From Flagellimonas sp. MMG031 (GTDB taxonomy: Bacteria > Bacteroidota > Bacteroidia > Flavobacteriales > Flavobacteriaceae): a stretch of DNA of 64,000 nucleotides. The stretch covers positions 1,792,001 through 1,856,000 of the forward strand of contig NZ_CP157804.1 of NCBI RefSeq assembly GCF_040112705.1. The letters run 5' to 3'. This document shows positions 18,247-26,699 of this stretch, one piece after another (position 1 is the stretch's first letter; the number at the start of each line of letters is the position of its first letter). The notes below the pieces were generated by a model. It made no database searches. It was not told where the DNA came from and saw only the letters and a list, made by a program, of their open reading frames with translations. The position numbers and the translations under genes were made by a program.

Positions 18247-18783
18247 ATGAGTCAAAAAGTTCTGCTTACTTCAAAGGAAATCAACATCATACTGCACCGG
18301 TTGGCCTGTCAGCTCATGGAAAACCATTTGGATTTTACCGATACCGCCTTAATAGGTATTCAGCCCAGAGGTGTTTTTTTGGCAGAGCGATTGGTCAAGA
18401 TTCTCAAAAAGGAATACAAGATCAAACATATTGACCTTGGATTCTTGGACATCACATTTTTTAGGGATGATTTTGGACGAGGGGAAATCCTCAAGGCCAA
18501 TTCCACACAGATGAATTTTTTGGTGGAAGACAAAAAAGTAGTCTTTATCGATGATGTCCTCTACACAGGTAGAAGCATTCGGTCGGCCCTTACGGCCATT
18601 CAGTCCTTTGGCAGACCAAGCAATATTGAGCTTTTGACATTGATCGACAGACGTTTTAGCAGGCACTTGCCCATTCAGCCCACCTATCGTGGCCGACAAG
18701 TGGATGCCATTAACGAAGAAAAGGTAAAAGTGATGTGGGAAGAAAACGACGGTGAGGATAAAGTATATTTAGTAAGCAAATAA
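18247..18783 (+). CDS. pyrR: Bifunctional pyr operon regulator / uracil phosphoribosyltransferase
   Basis: 178 residues of the type I phosphoribosyltransferase family; converts uracil plus PRPP to UMP and, in Firmicutes, binds pyr mRNA. The PRPP motif VVFIDDVLYTGRSIRSAL is clear, as is LIGIQPRGVFLAERL. Start at the ATG 18247: a TTG frame begins 14 codons earlier but overlaps the promoter -7 box. It is 6 bases upstream of pyrB and presumably the first gene of the operon. No terminator/antiterminator is seen in the leader, so RNA-based control by this protein is not supported by the local sequence. Confidence 0.93.
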   Translation: MSQKVLLTSKEINIILHRLACQLMENHLDFTDTALIGIQPRGVFLAERLVKILKKEYKIKHIDLGFLDITFFRDDFGRGEILKANSTQMNFLVEDKKVVFIDDVLYTGRSIRSALTAIQSFGRPSNIELLTLIDRRFSRHLPIQPTYRGRQVDAINEEKVKVMWEENDGEDKVYLVSK

Positions 18784-18789
18784 AAGGGA

Positions 18790-19716
18790 ATGAGCGAGTT
18801 AAGCGTAAACCACTTGTTGGGAATCAAATATCTGAACCAAAAGGATATATCGCTCATTTTTGAAACGGCAGACCATTTTAAGGAGGTCATCAACCGTTCC
18901 ATAAAAAAAGTGCCCACCCTTCGCGATATTACCATTGCCAATATCTTTTTTGAGAACAGTACCCGTACCAAGCTTTCTTTTGAGCTCGCGGAAAAGCGAC
19001 TTTCGGCAGATGTGGTGAATTTTTCCGCAGGGCAATCCTCTGTGAAAAAAGGCGAAACCCTTATCGATACGGTCAACAATATCCTCTCCATGAAGGTAGA
19101 TATGGTGGTGATGCGGCACCCCAATCCCGGAGCGGGTATATTTTTGTCACAACACGTAAAAGCATCCATTGTAAATGCAGGTGACGGCGCCCATGAGCAT
19201 CCGACGCAAGCCTTATTGGATTCTTTCTCCATACGGGAAAAATTGGGTGACGTAGGCGGAAAAAATGTGGTCATCGTGGGGGATATTTTGCACTCTCGGG
19301 TAGCCCTCTCCAATATTTTCGCCTTGAAGCTGCAAGGGGCCAATGTAAAAGTTTGTGGACCAAAAACGCTTATTCCAAAGCATATCGAATCCTTGGGTGT
19401 GGGCGTAGAGACCAATTTGAGGAAGGCCTTGGAATGGTGCGATGTGGCCAATATGCTTCGGGTACAGAACGAGCGTATGGACATCAGCTACTTTCCATCC
19501 ACACGGGAATACACCCAGCAATTTGGGGTGAACAAGGAGCTGTTGGACAGTTTGGACAAGCAAATTGTGATCATGCACCCGGGACCTATTAACCGTGGCG
19601 TAGAAATTACCAGTGATGTGGCCGATTCCGACCAATCCATTATCCTGCACCAAGTAGAAAATGGTGTAGCCATTCGAATGGCCGTACTATATCTTTTGGC
19701 ATCTAAAATAAAGTAA
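18790..19716 (+). CDS. pyrB: Aspartate carbamoyltransferase catalytic subunit
   Basis: Forms N-carbamoyl-aspartate from carbamoyl phosphate and aspartate, step two of UMP synthesis. 308 residues, the expected length. FFENSTRTKLSFELAEKRL carries the STRT carbamoyl-phosphate site, GDGAHEHPTQALLDS the HPTQ motif, and IVIMHPGPINRGVEI the C-terminal signature. It lies 6 bases after pyrR and 5 before the STAS-like gene. No regulatory subunit gene (pyrI) is adjacent, which fits an unregulated catalytic trimer. Confidence 0.97.
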   Translation: MSELSVNHLLGIKYLNQKDISLIFETADHFKEVINRSIKKVPTLRDITIANIFFENSTRTKLSFELAEKRLSADVVNFSAGQSSVKKGETLIDTVNNILSMKVDMVVMRHPNPGAGIFLSQHVKASIVNAGDGAHEHPTQALLDSFSIREKLGDVGGKNVVIVGDILHSRVALSNIFALKLQGANVKVCGPKTLIPKHIESLGVGVETNLRKALEWCDVANMLRVQNERMDISYFPSTREYTQQFGVNKELLDSLDKQIVIMHPGPINRGVEITSDVADSDQSIILHQVENGVAIRMAVLYLLASKIK

Positions 19717-19721
19717 GCGAT

Positions 19722-20054
19722 ATGATCATCGACAAAGAAGGAACCACCACCATCGTCTTTCAAGAGAAGACCACGCTTTCCGGATTTATGGAAAATCTGC
19801 AGAATGCCTACCCGAAACTGAAGCACGACAATATCGTGGTCAATCTTTTTTCCTTCAAAAAACTCACGGTGGATGACCTGTTGGAGTTTTTGGATCTCTC
19901 AAACACCCATAAGGCCGGTGGACAATCCTTTGTTTTGGTCACGGATGCCGTTAGTTATGATGACATTCCAGAAGAGTTGAGTGTAGTGCCCACTCTTCAA
20001 GAGGCAAAGGACATCATCGAAATGGAAGAAATTGAACGCGACCTTGGCATATGA
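19722..20054 (+). CDS. STAS-like small protein (often mislabelled ribonuclease Z)
   Basis: 110 residues of alternating strands and helices, with no catalytic motif and no zinc ligands. Its size and pattern (IVVNLFSFKKLTVDDLLEFL, QSFVLVTDAVSYDDIP) suggest a STAS/anti-sigma-antagonist-like fold. Its stop overlaps the rnz start by 4 bases (ATGA), so the two are almost certainly translationally coupled. Flavobacterial databases tend to carry this protein under the name of its neighbour. A partner or regulator of RNase Z is a reasonable guess, not a demonstrated role. Confidence 0.7.
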   Translation: MIIDKEGTTTIVFQEKTTLSGFMENLQNAYPKLKHDNIVVNLFSFKKLTVDDLLEFLDLSNTHKAGGQSFVLVTDAVSYDDIPEELSVVPTLQEAKDIIEMEEIERDLGI

Positions 20055-20962
20055 AGCTTACCGTACTCGGTTGTTATGCCGCCACACCACGAACATTTAC
20101 CAATCCTACCGCTCAGGTACTCGAAATCAAAAACCACCTATTTTTGATAGATTGTGGCGAAGGGACCCAAGTGCAGCTTCGAAAATATAAGGTCAAGTTT
20201 TCCAGAATCAACCATATTTTTATCTCCCACCTCCATGGAGACCATTTTTTTGGTCTGCCCGGATTGATTTCCACCTTTCGATTGTTGGGAAGGGATAAAG
20301 AGCTTCATATTTACGGACCCAAAGGCATCAAACAGGCCATTACCCTCTTTTTAAAATTGGGGGATTCCTGGACCAATTACCCACTGGTGTTCCACGAATT
20401 GGAATCCAAGGAATCCGAACTCATTTTTGAAGATGAAAAAGTGACCGTACGCACCGTACCCTTGATACACAGGGTGTATACCAATGGATTTCTATTTCAG
20501 GAAAAGGAGTCACCCAGAACTTTGGATGTTCAGGCCGCACGAAAATATGGGGTGGACAGGAGTCAGTTCAACAACATAAAAAATGGGGCCGATGGCGTTG
20601 ATGCTTCGGGCCGCACGGTTCCGAACCGAAAGTTGACCTTGGACCCTCCGGAACCGAAAAGCTATGCTTTTTGCAGTGACACCATGTATAACGAGACCGT
20701 TGTGCCCATTATCCAAGACGTGACCGTATTGTACCACGAGTCTACTTTTCTGGAATCCGAAGCGCATTTATGCGAGAAAACAAAACATTCCACGGCGATG
20801 CAGGCAGCCCAAATAGCCCAAGGAGCCAATGCGAAACTTTTGATTTTGGGCCACTATTCCACACGATACAAATCCATCCGACTCTTTAAAGAGGAGGCGG
20901 AAACCATTTTCACTCCGGTTGATTTAGCGGACGACGGTAAGGTGTTTGACTTTGGCGATTAA
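20051..20962 (+). CDS. rnz: Ribonuclease Z (tRNA 3' endonuclease)
   Basis: Zinc-dependent metallo-beta-lactamase-fold nuclease that removes 3' trailers from tRNA precursors. 303 residues, the short form. Motif II HLHGDHFFGLPG is intact. LIDCGEGTQVQLRK, the acidic CSDTMYN motif, HESTF and the C-terminal LGHYSTRYK are all RNase Z signatures. The ATG overlaps the preceding stop. The tail ends shortly before the pdxH promoter. Confidence 0.95.
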   Translation: MKLTVLGCYAATPRTFTNPTAQVLEIKNHLFLIDCGEGTQVQLRKYKVKFSRINHIFISHLHGDHFFGLPGLISTFRLLGRDKELHIYGPKGIKQAITLFLKLGDSWTNYPLVFHELESKESELIFEDEKVTVRTVPLIHRVYTNGFLFQEKESPRTLDVQAARKYGVDRSQFNNIKNGADGVDASGRTVPNRKLTLDPPEPKSYAFCSDTMYNETVVPIIQDVTVLYHESTFLESEAHLCEKTKHSTAMQAAQIAQGANAKLLILGHYSTRYKSIRLFKEEAETIFTPVDLADDGKVFDFGD

Positions 20963-21006
20963 AAATTTTACCAAAGTTTTACAAACTTCCCGTTTTGAGG
21001 AGACCC

Positions 21007-21014
21007 TATTTTTG
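21007..21014 (+). promoter_or_regulatory. Bacteroidota -7 promoter element for pdxH
   Basis: TATTTTTG matches TAnnTTTG exactly, 14 bases before the pdxH ATG; no good -33 TTG at normal spacing. Confidence 0.45.
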
Positions 21015-21028
21015 ACGATCTTCACCTT

Positions 21029-21676
21029 ATGCAAAAAGATCTCAGCGATTACCGAAAATCCTACGAAAAAAGCGAGCTTACCGAAACATCCATCAGGGAG
21101 AACCCCATGGAACAGTTCCAAAAGTGGTTCCATGAGGTGGAAGCCTCGGAGGGCGTGGATGAACCCAATGCCATGACGGTATCCACCATTGGTTTGGACG
21201 GATTTCCCAAAAGCAGGGTGGTATTGATGAAAAAATTCACTTTTGAGGGATTTATTTTTTATACCAACTATCGGAGTGAAAAGGGGAAGGCCATTGCTGC
21301 CAACCCTTCCGTATGTCTTTCCTTTTTTTGGCCCAATATGGAACGTCAAGTTATCATAAAGGGGAAAGCGGAAAAGATTGCTGAAAATCTTTCCGACGGC
21401 TATTTTGAGTCCCGGCCCAAAGGCAGCCAATTGGGCGCAGTGGTGTCGGACCAGAGCCAAGTGGTGCCTTCCCGTGAACATTTGGAAGGCAAACTAAAGG
21501 AGCTCGAACAAGAATATGAGGGAAAGGAAGTACCAAGACCCGATTATTGGGGAGGTTTTTTGGTGAGGCCTGTATCCATCGAGTTTTGGCAGGGCCGCCC
21601 CAATCGATTGCATGACAGGATACGATACACCTTGGATGAAGACTATGATTGGAAAATTGAACGACTGGCACCTTAA
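21029..21676 (+). CDS. pdxH: Pyridoxamine 5'-phosphate oxidase
   Basis: FMN enzyme that oxidises pyridoxine/pyridoxamine phosphate to pyridoxal phosphate in vitamin B6 synthesis. 215 residues. MTVSTIGLDGFPKSRVVLMK is the FMN-binding strand region, FYTNYRSEKGKAI and FFWPNMERQVIIKG follow in order, and the C-terminal WQGRPNRLHDRIRY is the family signature. The start at 21029 is favoured by the promoter box just upstream. The next gene starts 11 bases later. Confidence 0.96.
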   Translation: MQKDLSDYRKSYEKSELTETSIRENPMEQFQKWFHEVEASEGVDEPNAMTVSTIGLDGFPKSRVVLMKKFTFEGFIFYTNYRSEKGKAIAANPSVCLSFFWPNMERQVIIKGKAEKIAENLSDGYFESRPKGSQLGAVVSDQSQVVPSREHLEGKLKELEQEYEGKEVPRPDYWGGFLVRPVSIEFWQGRPNRLHDRIRYTLDEDYDWKIERLAP

Positions 21677-21687
21677 CACCTAAAACA

Positions 21688-22176
21688 ATGAAACAACTGA
21701 TATTGATGCGACATGGAAAATCCTCATGGGATTATGATGTCTCTGATAAAGACCGGCCCTTACAGGAACGTGGCATAAATGATGCCCACAAGGTATCCAA
21801 GACCTTTGGATTGCATGCGCCCAAAATTGATTTTATCTTTTCCAGCCCTGCCAACAGGGCCCTGCATACCAGTATGATTTTTGTGAGGAACCTGGAGTAC
21901 GACCTATCCAATTTTAGGGTAAACCATATGCTCTATGACTTTTCCGGTAATAGTGTGGAGCAGTTCGTACAGCAATTGGACAATGCCATGGATACCGTGG
22001 CGCTCTTTGGCCATAATAATGCCTTTACCTCGCTTGCAAATACTTGGGGAGATCAGTATATTGACAACGTTCCCACGGCAGGATTGGTCCATATTACATT
22101 TGGTGTGGACGATTGGTCCAAAGTAAGCAGGGGAACCACCAAACAAATGATCTTTCCAAAACACTTGAAGAAATAG
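21688..22176 (+). CDS. sixA: SixA-type histidine phosphatase
   Basis: 162 residues of the histidine phosphatase (phosphoglycerate mutase-like) superfamily. MKQLILMRHGKSSWD contains the RHG catalytic His, and IFSSPANRALHTS and ALFGHNNAF supply the other phosphate-pocket residues. E. coli SixA dephosphorylates phosphohistidine on phosphotransfer proteins. Here the stop codon touches the ppk1 ATG with no gap, so the pair is probably co-translated; Ppk1 works through a phosphohistidine intermediate, which makes a functional link attractive but unproven. Confidence 0.88.
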   Translation: MKQLILMRHGKSSWDYDVSDKDRPLQERGINDAHKVSKTFGLHAPKIDFIFSSPANRALHTSMIFVRNLEYDLSNFRVNHMLYDFSGNSVEQFVQQLDNAMDTVALFGHNNAFTSLANTWGDQYIDNVPTAGLVHITFGVDDWSKVSRGTTKQMIFPKHLKK

Positions 22177-24252
22177 ATGGTAAAAACAACAAACGAATAT
22201 ATCAATAGGGAAATCAGTTGGTTACAGTTTAATGCAAGGGTATTGCAAGAGGCGAAAGACCACCGGGTACCCTTAATTGACAGGCTACGATTTTTAGGAA
22301 TTTTCAGCAATAACCTTGATGAGTTTTTCAAAGTACGCTACGCTACGGTGAAACGTATCGTGGATGCTGGAAAAACAGGAAAAAGTGTTTTGGGTGGAGA
22401 AAAGGCCAAGGATCTGTTGGAAGAAATCACCAAAATTGTAATCGACCAGCAGGCACGAAGTTTGGAGATTTTTAAACAGATCGATAGGGAGCTTCGACAG
22501 GAGAACATCTTCATCATTAGGGAAACCGAGGTTAGTGAAAGCCAAGCTGAATTTATTCGGGATTACTTCTTCAAAAAGGTCAACCAAGAACTGATGACCA
22601 TTATTTTGAACGACCTGACCGAATTCCCCTTGTTGAAGGATACCGCTGCCTATTTGGCCGTAAAGGTGGTCATGAAAAACGGAACGCCCCGTGGAAAGCA
22701 CAATCGATATGCGCTTATAGAAATCCCGAAGGGAATCGACCGTTTTGTGGTATTGCCCAAAGAAGGGGACAAGGATTATGTGATTATGTTGGATGATTTG
22801 ATTCGTTACTGTTTGGACAGTGTTTTTACCATGTTCGAATTCGATTCCATTTCGGCACACATGATCAAAATTACCCGCGATGCCGAACTTGATATTGACA
22901 ATGATCTGAGCAAGAGCTTTATCGAGAAAATTTCTTCCAGTGTGGAGGATAGAAAGATAAGCGACCCCGTGCGTTTTGTATACGATAAGAGCATTGATAA
23001 AGACACTCTGCAGTTCCTCAAGGATAAAATGGACATAATGGATACCGATAGTGTCATTCCCGGCGGGCGTTACCATAACCGTAGGGACTATATGGGCTTT
23101 CCAAGTCTTGGGCGAAACGACCTGATGTACGACAAGATAGAGCCTTTGCCTGTGAAAGGGTTGAGCATGAAGGGAAGTTTGCTGGATATGATCGCACATA
23201 AGGATTATATGATCTATGCACCCTATCATACCTTTAGTTATGTGACCAAATTCTTGCGCGAAGCCGCTTTAGATCCAAGGGTGCGAACCATAAAGATTAC
23301 CATTTATCGTTTGGCCAGTGAAAGTCAAATTGCATCGGCCTTGGTCAATGCCGTGAAGAACGGGAAGCAGGTCACTGTACAAATTGAACTCCAAGCGAGA
23401 TTTGATGAACAGAACAATATTGAGTACGCCAACTACTTACAGGACGAAGGAGTTAATTTGATTTTTGGTGTACCAGGGCTTAAAGTACACAGTAAAATAT
23501 GTTTGATAGAACGAGAGGAAGGACACACCATTAAACGATATGGTTTCATCAGTACAGGAAACTTCAACGAGTCTACTGCCAAAATCTATACTGACTATAC
23601 CTTGTTTACTGCGCACCAAGGCATCTTGAAAGACATGAACAAAGTGTTCGGGTTTTTCGAGACTAATTATAAAATCAACAAGTACAAACATCTAATTGTA
23701 TCCCCTCATTACACGAAGTCGACTTTTATGAAGTTGATCGACAAGGAAATTGCCCTTGCCAAAGCAGGAAAACAGGCTTACATCAAAATAAAGATGAACA
23801 GTCTCACCTCCTACAAAATGGTCGATAAACTGTACGAGGCCAGTAGGGCAGGGGTGAAGATACAAATGATTGTTCGGGGTATTTGCTGTCTTATCCCCGG
23901 GGTCGAGGGCATGAGCGAGAATATAGAGGCCATCAGTGTGGTGGATAAGTTTTTGGAACACCCCAGACTCTTCATTTTTGGCAACGACGGTAACCCAAAG
24001 ATTTATATTTCCTCAGCAGATTGGATGACCCGCAATTTGGATTTTAGGGTAGAGGTGGGGTGTCCCATTTATGACCCGGATATTAGACAGGAACTGCTCG
24101 ACACCTTTGAAATTTCTTGGAATGATAACTCGAAGGCCCGTGTGTTCTCTGCGAAACAGGACAATGCTTACAGAAAAAGACCCAAAGGTCAGCCTGAGCT
24201 AAGATCCCAGTTTGAGATGTACGATTATTATAAAAAGAAGTTAGAGGAATAA
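22177..24252 (+). CDS. ppk1: Polyphosphate kinase 1
   Basis: Makes inorganic polyphosphate from ATP via an autophosphorylated His. 691 residues, standard length. N-terminal domain: NREISWLQFNARVLQEA and FLGIFSNNLDEFFKVRY. Catalytic domains: VHSKICLIEREE carries the phosphorylated His, FISTGNFNESTAKIYTD follows, and ISSADWMTRNLDFRVEV is the C-terminal signature. It forms a unit with sixA; no exopolyphosphatase gene is adjacent. It converges with miaE, with a 10-base gap that contains a weak CACGG/CCGTG hairpin. Confidence 0.97.
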   Translation: MVKTTNEYINREISWLQFNARVLQEAKDHRVPLIDRLRFLGIFSNNLDEFFKVRYATVKRIVDAGKTGKSVLGGEKAKDLLEEITKIVIDQQARSLEIFKQIDRELRQENIFIIRETEVSESQAEFIRDYFFKKVNQELMTIILNDLTEFPLLKDTAAYLAVKVVMKNGTPRGKHNRYALIEIPKGIDRFVVLPKEGDKDYVIMLDDLIRYCLDSVFTMFEFDSISAHMIKITRDAELDIDNDLSKSFIEKISSSVEDRKISDPVRFVYDKSIDKDTLQFLKDKMDIMDTDSVIPGGRYHNRRDYMGFPSLGRNDLMYDKIEPLPVKGLSMKGSLLDMIAHKDYMIYAPYHTFSYVTKFLREAALDPRVRTIKITIYRLASESQIASALVNAVKNGKQVTVQIELQARFDEQNNIEYANYLQDEGVNLIFGVPGLKVHSKICLIEREEGHTIKRYGFISTGNFNESTAKIYTDYTLFTAHQGILKDMNKVFGFFETNYKINKYKHLIVSPHYTKSTFMKLIDKEIALAKAGKQAYIKIKMNSLTSYKMVDKLYEASRAGVKIQMIVRGICCLIPGVEGMSENIEAISVVDKFLEHPRLFIFGNDGNPKIYISSADWMTRNLDFRVEVGCPIYDPDIRQELLDTFEISWNDNSKARVFSAKQDNAYRKRPKGQPELRSQFEMYDYYKKKLEE

Positions 24253-24261
24253 CCCACGGAG

Positions 24262-24843
24262 TTACCCGTGCATGGTTTCCTTTTTTCCGAGATTTTTCAT
24301 CAGTTGGGCCTCGTACTCCAAAAGGTCGTTCCACTTTTGGTCCACTTCCTCCTTTTTTCCGTATTTGCGGGCAAACTTAAGGAACATAGTGTAGTGGTTG
24401 GCCTCACTGATCATGAGGTTGCGGTAGAATTCCGATAGCTCTTGGTCATCAATTTCCTCGGAAAGCAACCTAAAACGTTCGCAGCTCCGGGCCTCTATCA
24501 ACGCAGCGTAAAGTAATTTGTGTACCAAATGGGTCTCTCGGCTACCACCCTTGGGGAAAAATTTCATCAGTTCAATGACGTATTCATCCTTACGTTCTCG
24601 ACCCAAAACCCATCCACGTTGCATAATTTTATCGTGAACCATATTGAAGTGTCCCATTTCCTCACGTGCCAATGCAGTCATTTCCTTTACTAGTTCCGAT
24701 TTTTCAGGAAACCCGATAATCAACGAAATAGCTGTGCTAGCAGCTTTTTGCTCGCAATACGCGTGGTCCGTCAAGATCTCCTCAATGTTCTTTTCAACAA
24801 TATTTACCCATCTTGGGTCGGTAGGTAATTTTAAGCCTAACAT
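24262..24843 (-). CDS. miaE: tRNA-(ms2)io6A hydroxylase
   Basis: Di-iron monooxygenase that hydroxylates the isopentenyl side chain of modified A37 in tRNA. 193 residues, a ferritin-like helical bundle. Ligand residues fall as expected: DHAYCEQKAAS, REEMGHFNMVHDKI, ARSCERFRLL and EANHYTMFLKFA. It stands alone, divergent from the ebo cluster. Members occur in Bacteroidota without the classical enteric gene order, so the assignment rests on sequence only. Confidence 0.92.
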   Translation of the reverse strand: MLGLKLPTDPRWVNIVEKNIEEILTDHAYCEQKAASTAISLIIGFPEKSELVKEMTALAREEMGHFNMVHDKIMQRGWVLGRERKDEYVIELMKFFPKGGSRETHLVHKLLYAALIEARSCERFRLLSEEIDDQELSEFYRNLMISEANHYTMFLKFARKYGKKEEVDQKWNDLLEYEAQLMKNLGKKETMHG

Positions 24844-24904
24844 GGTTATCTAATTTTGGGCAAAGATAATCTGATAGGATTAAATAAAATCGCTGAACGC
24901 TGGT

Positions 24905-24912
24905 TATATTTG
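24905..24912 (+). promoter_or_regulatory. Bacteroidota -7 promoter element for the ebo cluster
   Basis: TATATTTG matches TAnnTTTG exactly, 28 bases before the eboA ATG. No convincing -33 TTG at normal spacing. No other promoter-like break is seen before the end of the TMEM220 gene at 31691. Confidence 0.55.
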
Positions 24913-24940
24913 TAAGTCCAACACATTGCAGTCGGGACCT

Positions 24941-25786
24941 ATGACAAAAACCGCAAAGGAATATCTTTCCGATATCCTGATACTAAACTTGGAAAAAACA
25001 GAATTTGAATGGTTGATGGATGCCATAGCGCAGGTCGTTGATGCTAAAAGCAGAAAAGATCTGTATATGACCTATAGCCTATCTACATCAAAAATAAAGG
25101 ATGCCCCAATCCATGATTTTGGTGAGAAGGATTTCCAGTGGAGGAGCTATTTGGAACAGCAGAACGCCTCCACCCTGGAAATGTCACGAATTTTGCTCTT
25201 GTTATCTGTTTTGGAGTCAGATGAGGTTTTTTTAAAGCCCGTTCAGCAACTGATACAAATATCGGATAAGACCGAATTGGAAACTTTTTTGAAATACTTG
25301 GTTCTTTTACCGAAATCAGAGCATTTTAAATTTGCTGCGGTGGAAGCGCTACGTACCAATATCGCGACGGTGTTCAACGCCATTTCCCAACATAATCCCT
25401 ATCCCGCAAGGTATTTTACCAACGCGGAATGGAATCAAATGTATCTGAAAGCTGCATTTATGCAGCAGGATTTGAAGAAGATTCCAGACGTGGACAACAT
25501 GGCCAACAAAGATTTGACAAGAATCGTATCAGACTACGCCCATGAACGATGGGCAGCCTCACGGGATATTGATCCCATGTTCTGGAGACCGGTCTCCCCA
25601 TTTTTGGAAGGCGCTTTGATCGAGGATATGGAACGCTTGTTTCAAAGCGAAAATGAAAGGGAGCAAAAAGCGGCCACATTGGTCTGTTTTCATTCGGATA
25701 CCGAAGCGGGAAAAAAATTATTGAAAACACACAACACTCACTTAGAACAAGTAGAAAAAGGGGAGTTAACTTGGAAAAATTTGTAA
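24941..25786 (+). CDS. eboA: EboA family protein
   Basis: 281 residues, all-helical in appearance, no signal peptide, no catalytic motif. Conserved-looking parts are RYFTNAEWNQMYLKAAFM and DYAHERWAASRDIDPMFWR. Recognised as EboA by order and content of the genes that follow. The function of EboA is unknown; in cyanobacteria the cluster is needed to bring a scytonemin precursor to the periplasm. The ATG at 24941 is chosen over a TTG 15 bases upstream, which would add MQSGP. Confidence 0.85.
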   Translation: MTKTAKEYLSDILILNLEKTEFEWLMDAIAQVVDAKSRKDLYMTYSLSTSKIKDAPIHDFGEKDFQWRSYLEQQNASTLEMSRILLLLSVLESDEVFLKPVQQLIQISDKTELETFLKYLVLLPKSEHFKFAAVEALRTNIATVFNAISQHNPYPARYFTNAEWNQMYLKAAFMQQDLKKIPDVDNMANKDLTRIVSDYAHERWAASRDIDPMFWRPVSPFLEGALIEDMERLFQSENEREQKAATLVCFHSDTEAGKKLLKTHNTHLEQVEKGELTWKNL

Positions 25787-25790
25787 TAGC

Positions 25791-26699
25791 ATGGATGATA
25801 AATTAATGATCATAGACCCACACGTTCACATGACCTCCAGAACTACGGATGATTACGAGGCCATGGCGGCAGCTGGGGTAGTCGCGGTGATAGAACCTTC
25901 ATTTTGGTTGGGGCAACCCAGAACACAGGTAGGTTCTTTTCAAGACTATTTCAGCAGTTTAGTAGGGTGGGAACCTTTTAGGGCTTCTCAATTCGGAATC
26001 AAACATTATTGTACCATCGGGCTTAACTCCAAAGAGGCGAATAATGTACCCTTGGCCGAAGAGGTTATGGAATTATTGCCTTTATATCTGCACAAGGAAA
26101 ATGTGGTGGCCATTGGAGAAATCGGATATGACGACCAGACCGAGGCAGAGGATAGGTTCTTTCGGGAACAATTGGAGCTGGCCAAGGAATTCAATATGAT
26201 GGTTCAAGTACATACGCCCCATAGGGATAAAAAGGCAGGGACCATTAAGAGTATGGAAGTCTGTATAGAGCACGGGATTGACCCTGGAATGGTGGTCATC
26301 GACCATAATAATGAGGAAACGGTAAAGGAAGTTTTGGACCGCGGATTTATTGCCGCCTTTACCATATATCCAAAAACCAAAATGGGCAATCAGCGTATGG
26401 TGGAAGTCGTCAAAAAATTTGGAAGTACAAATATTATTGTGGACAGTTCTGCGGATTGGGGTGTTTCCGACCCGTTGGCGGTTCCCAAAACGGCCAACCT
26501 AATGCTGCAAAATGGCGTTTCCCGTGAAGATGTGGTAAAAACTTGCTACCAAAATGCACTGGACTTTTTTGGCAGGTCGGGAAAAATGAAAGCCGAACAT
26601 TGGTTGAACCCTGAAGCTATCGACCAACGGAAATTGTTTAATGATAATAGTGTCCTACGAGGGCAGGAACCCAAAGTAGAGGATAACAAAATCGTTTAA
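25791..26699 (+). CDS. eboB: EboB, TatD-like metal-dependent hydrolase
   Basis: 302 residues of the TatD/amidohydrolase superfamily. IIDPHVHM gives the first metal-binding HxH, GEIGYDDQ the bridging acid, VQVHTPHR and VVIDHNNEE the next His residues, and VDSSADWGVSDP the catalytic Asp. Sequence is distinct from DNA-processing TatD, and its place directly after eboA identifies it as the cluster hydrolase. The substrate is unknown. Starts 4 bases after eboA and overlaps eboC by one base. Confidence 0.9.
   Translation: MDDKLMIIDPHVHMTSRTTDDYEAMAAAGVVAVIEPSFWLGQPRTQVGSFQDYFSSLVGWEPFRASQFGIKHYCTIGLNSKEANNVPLAEEVMELLPLYLHKENVVAIGEIGYDDQTEAEDRFFREQLELAKEFNMMVQVHTPHRDKKAGTIKSMEVCIEHGIDPGMVVIDHNNEETVKEVLDRGFIAAFTIYPKTKMGNQRMVEVVKKFGSTNIIVDSSADWGVSDPLAVPKTANLMLQNGVSREDVVKTCYQNALDFFGRSGKMKAEHWLNPEAIDQRKLFNDNSVLRGQEPKVEDNKIV

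Noticed and set aside
22294..23229. 311-codon minus-strand frame
   Set aside because: Antisense shadow of ppk1.
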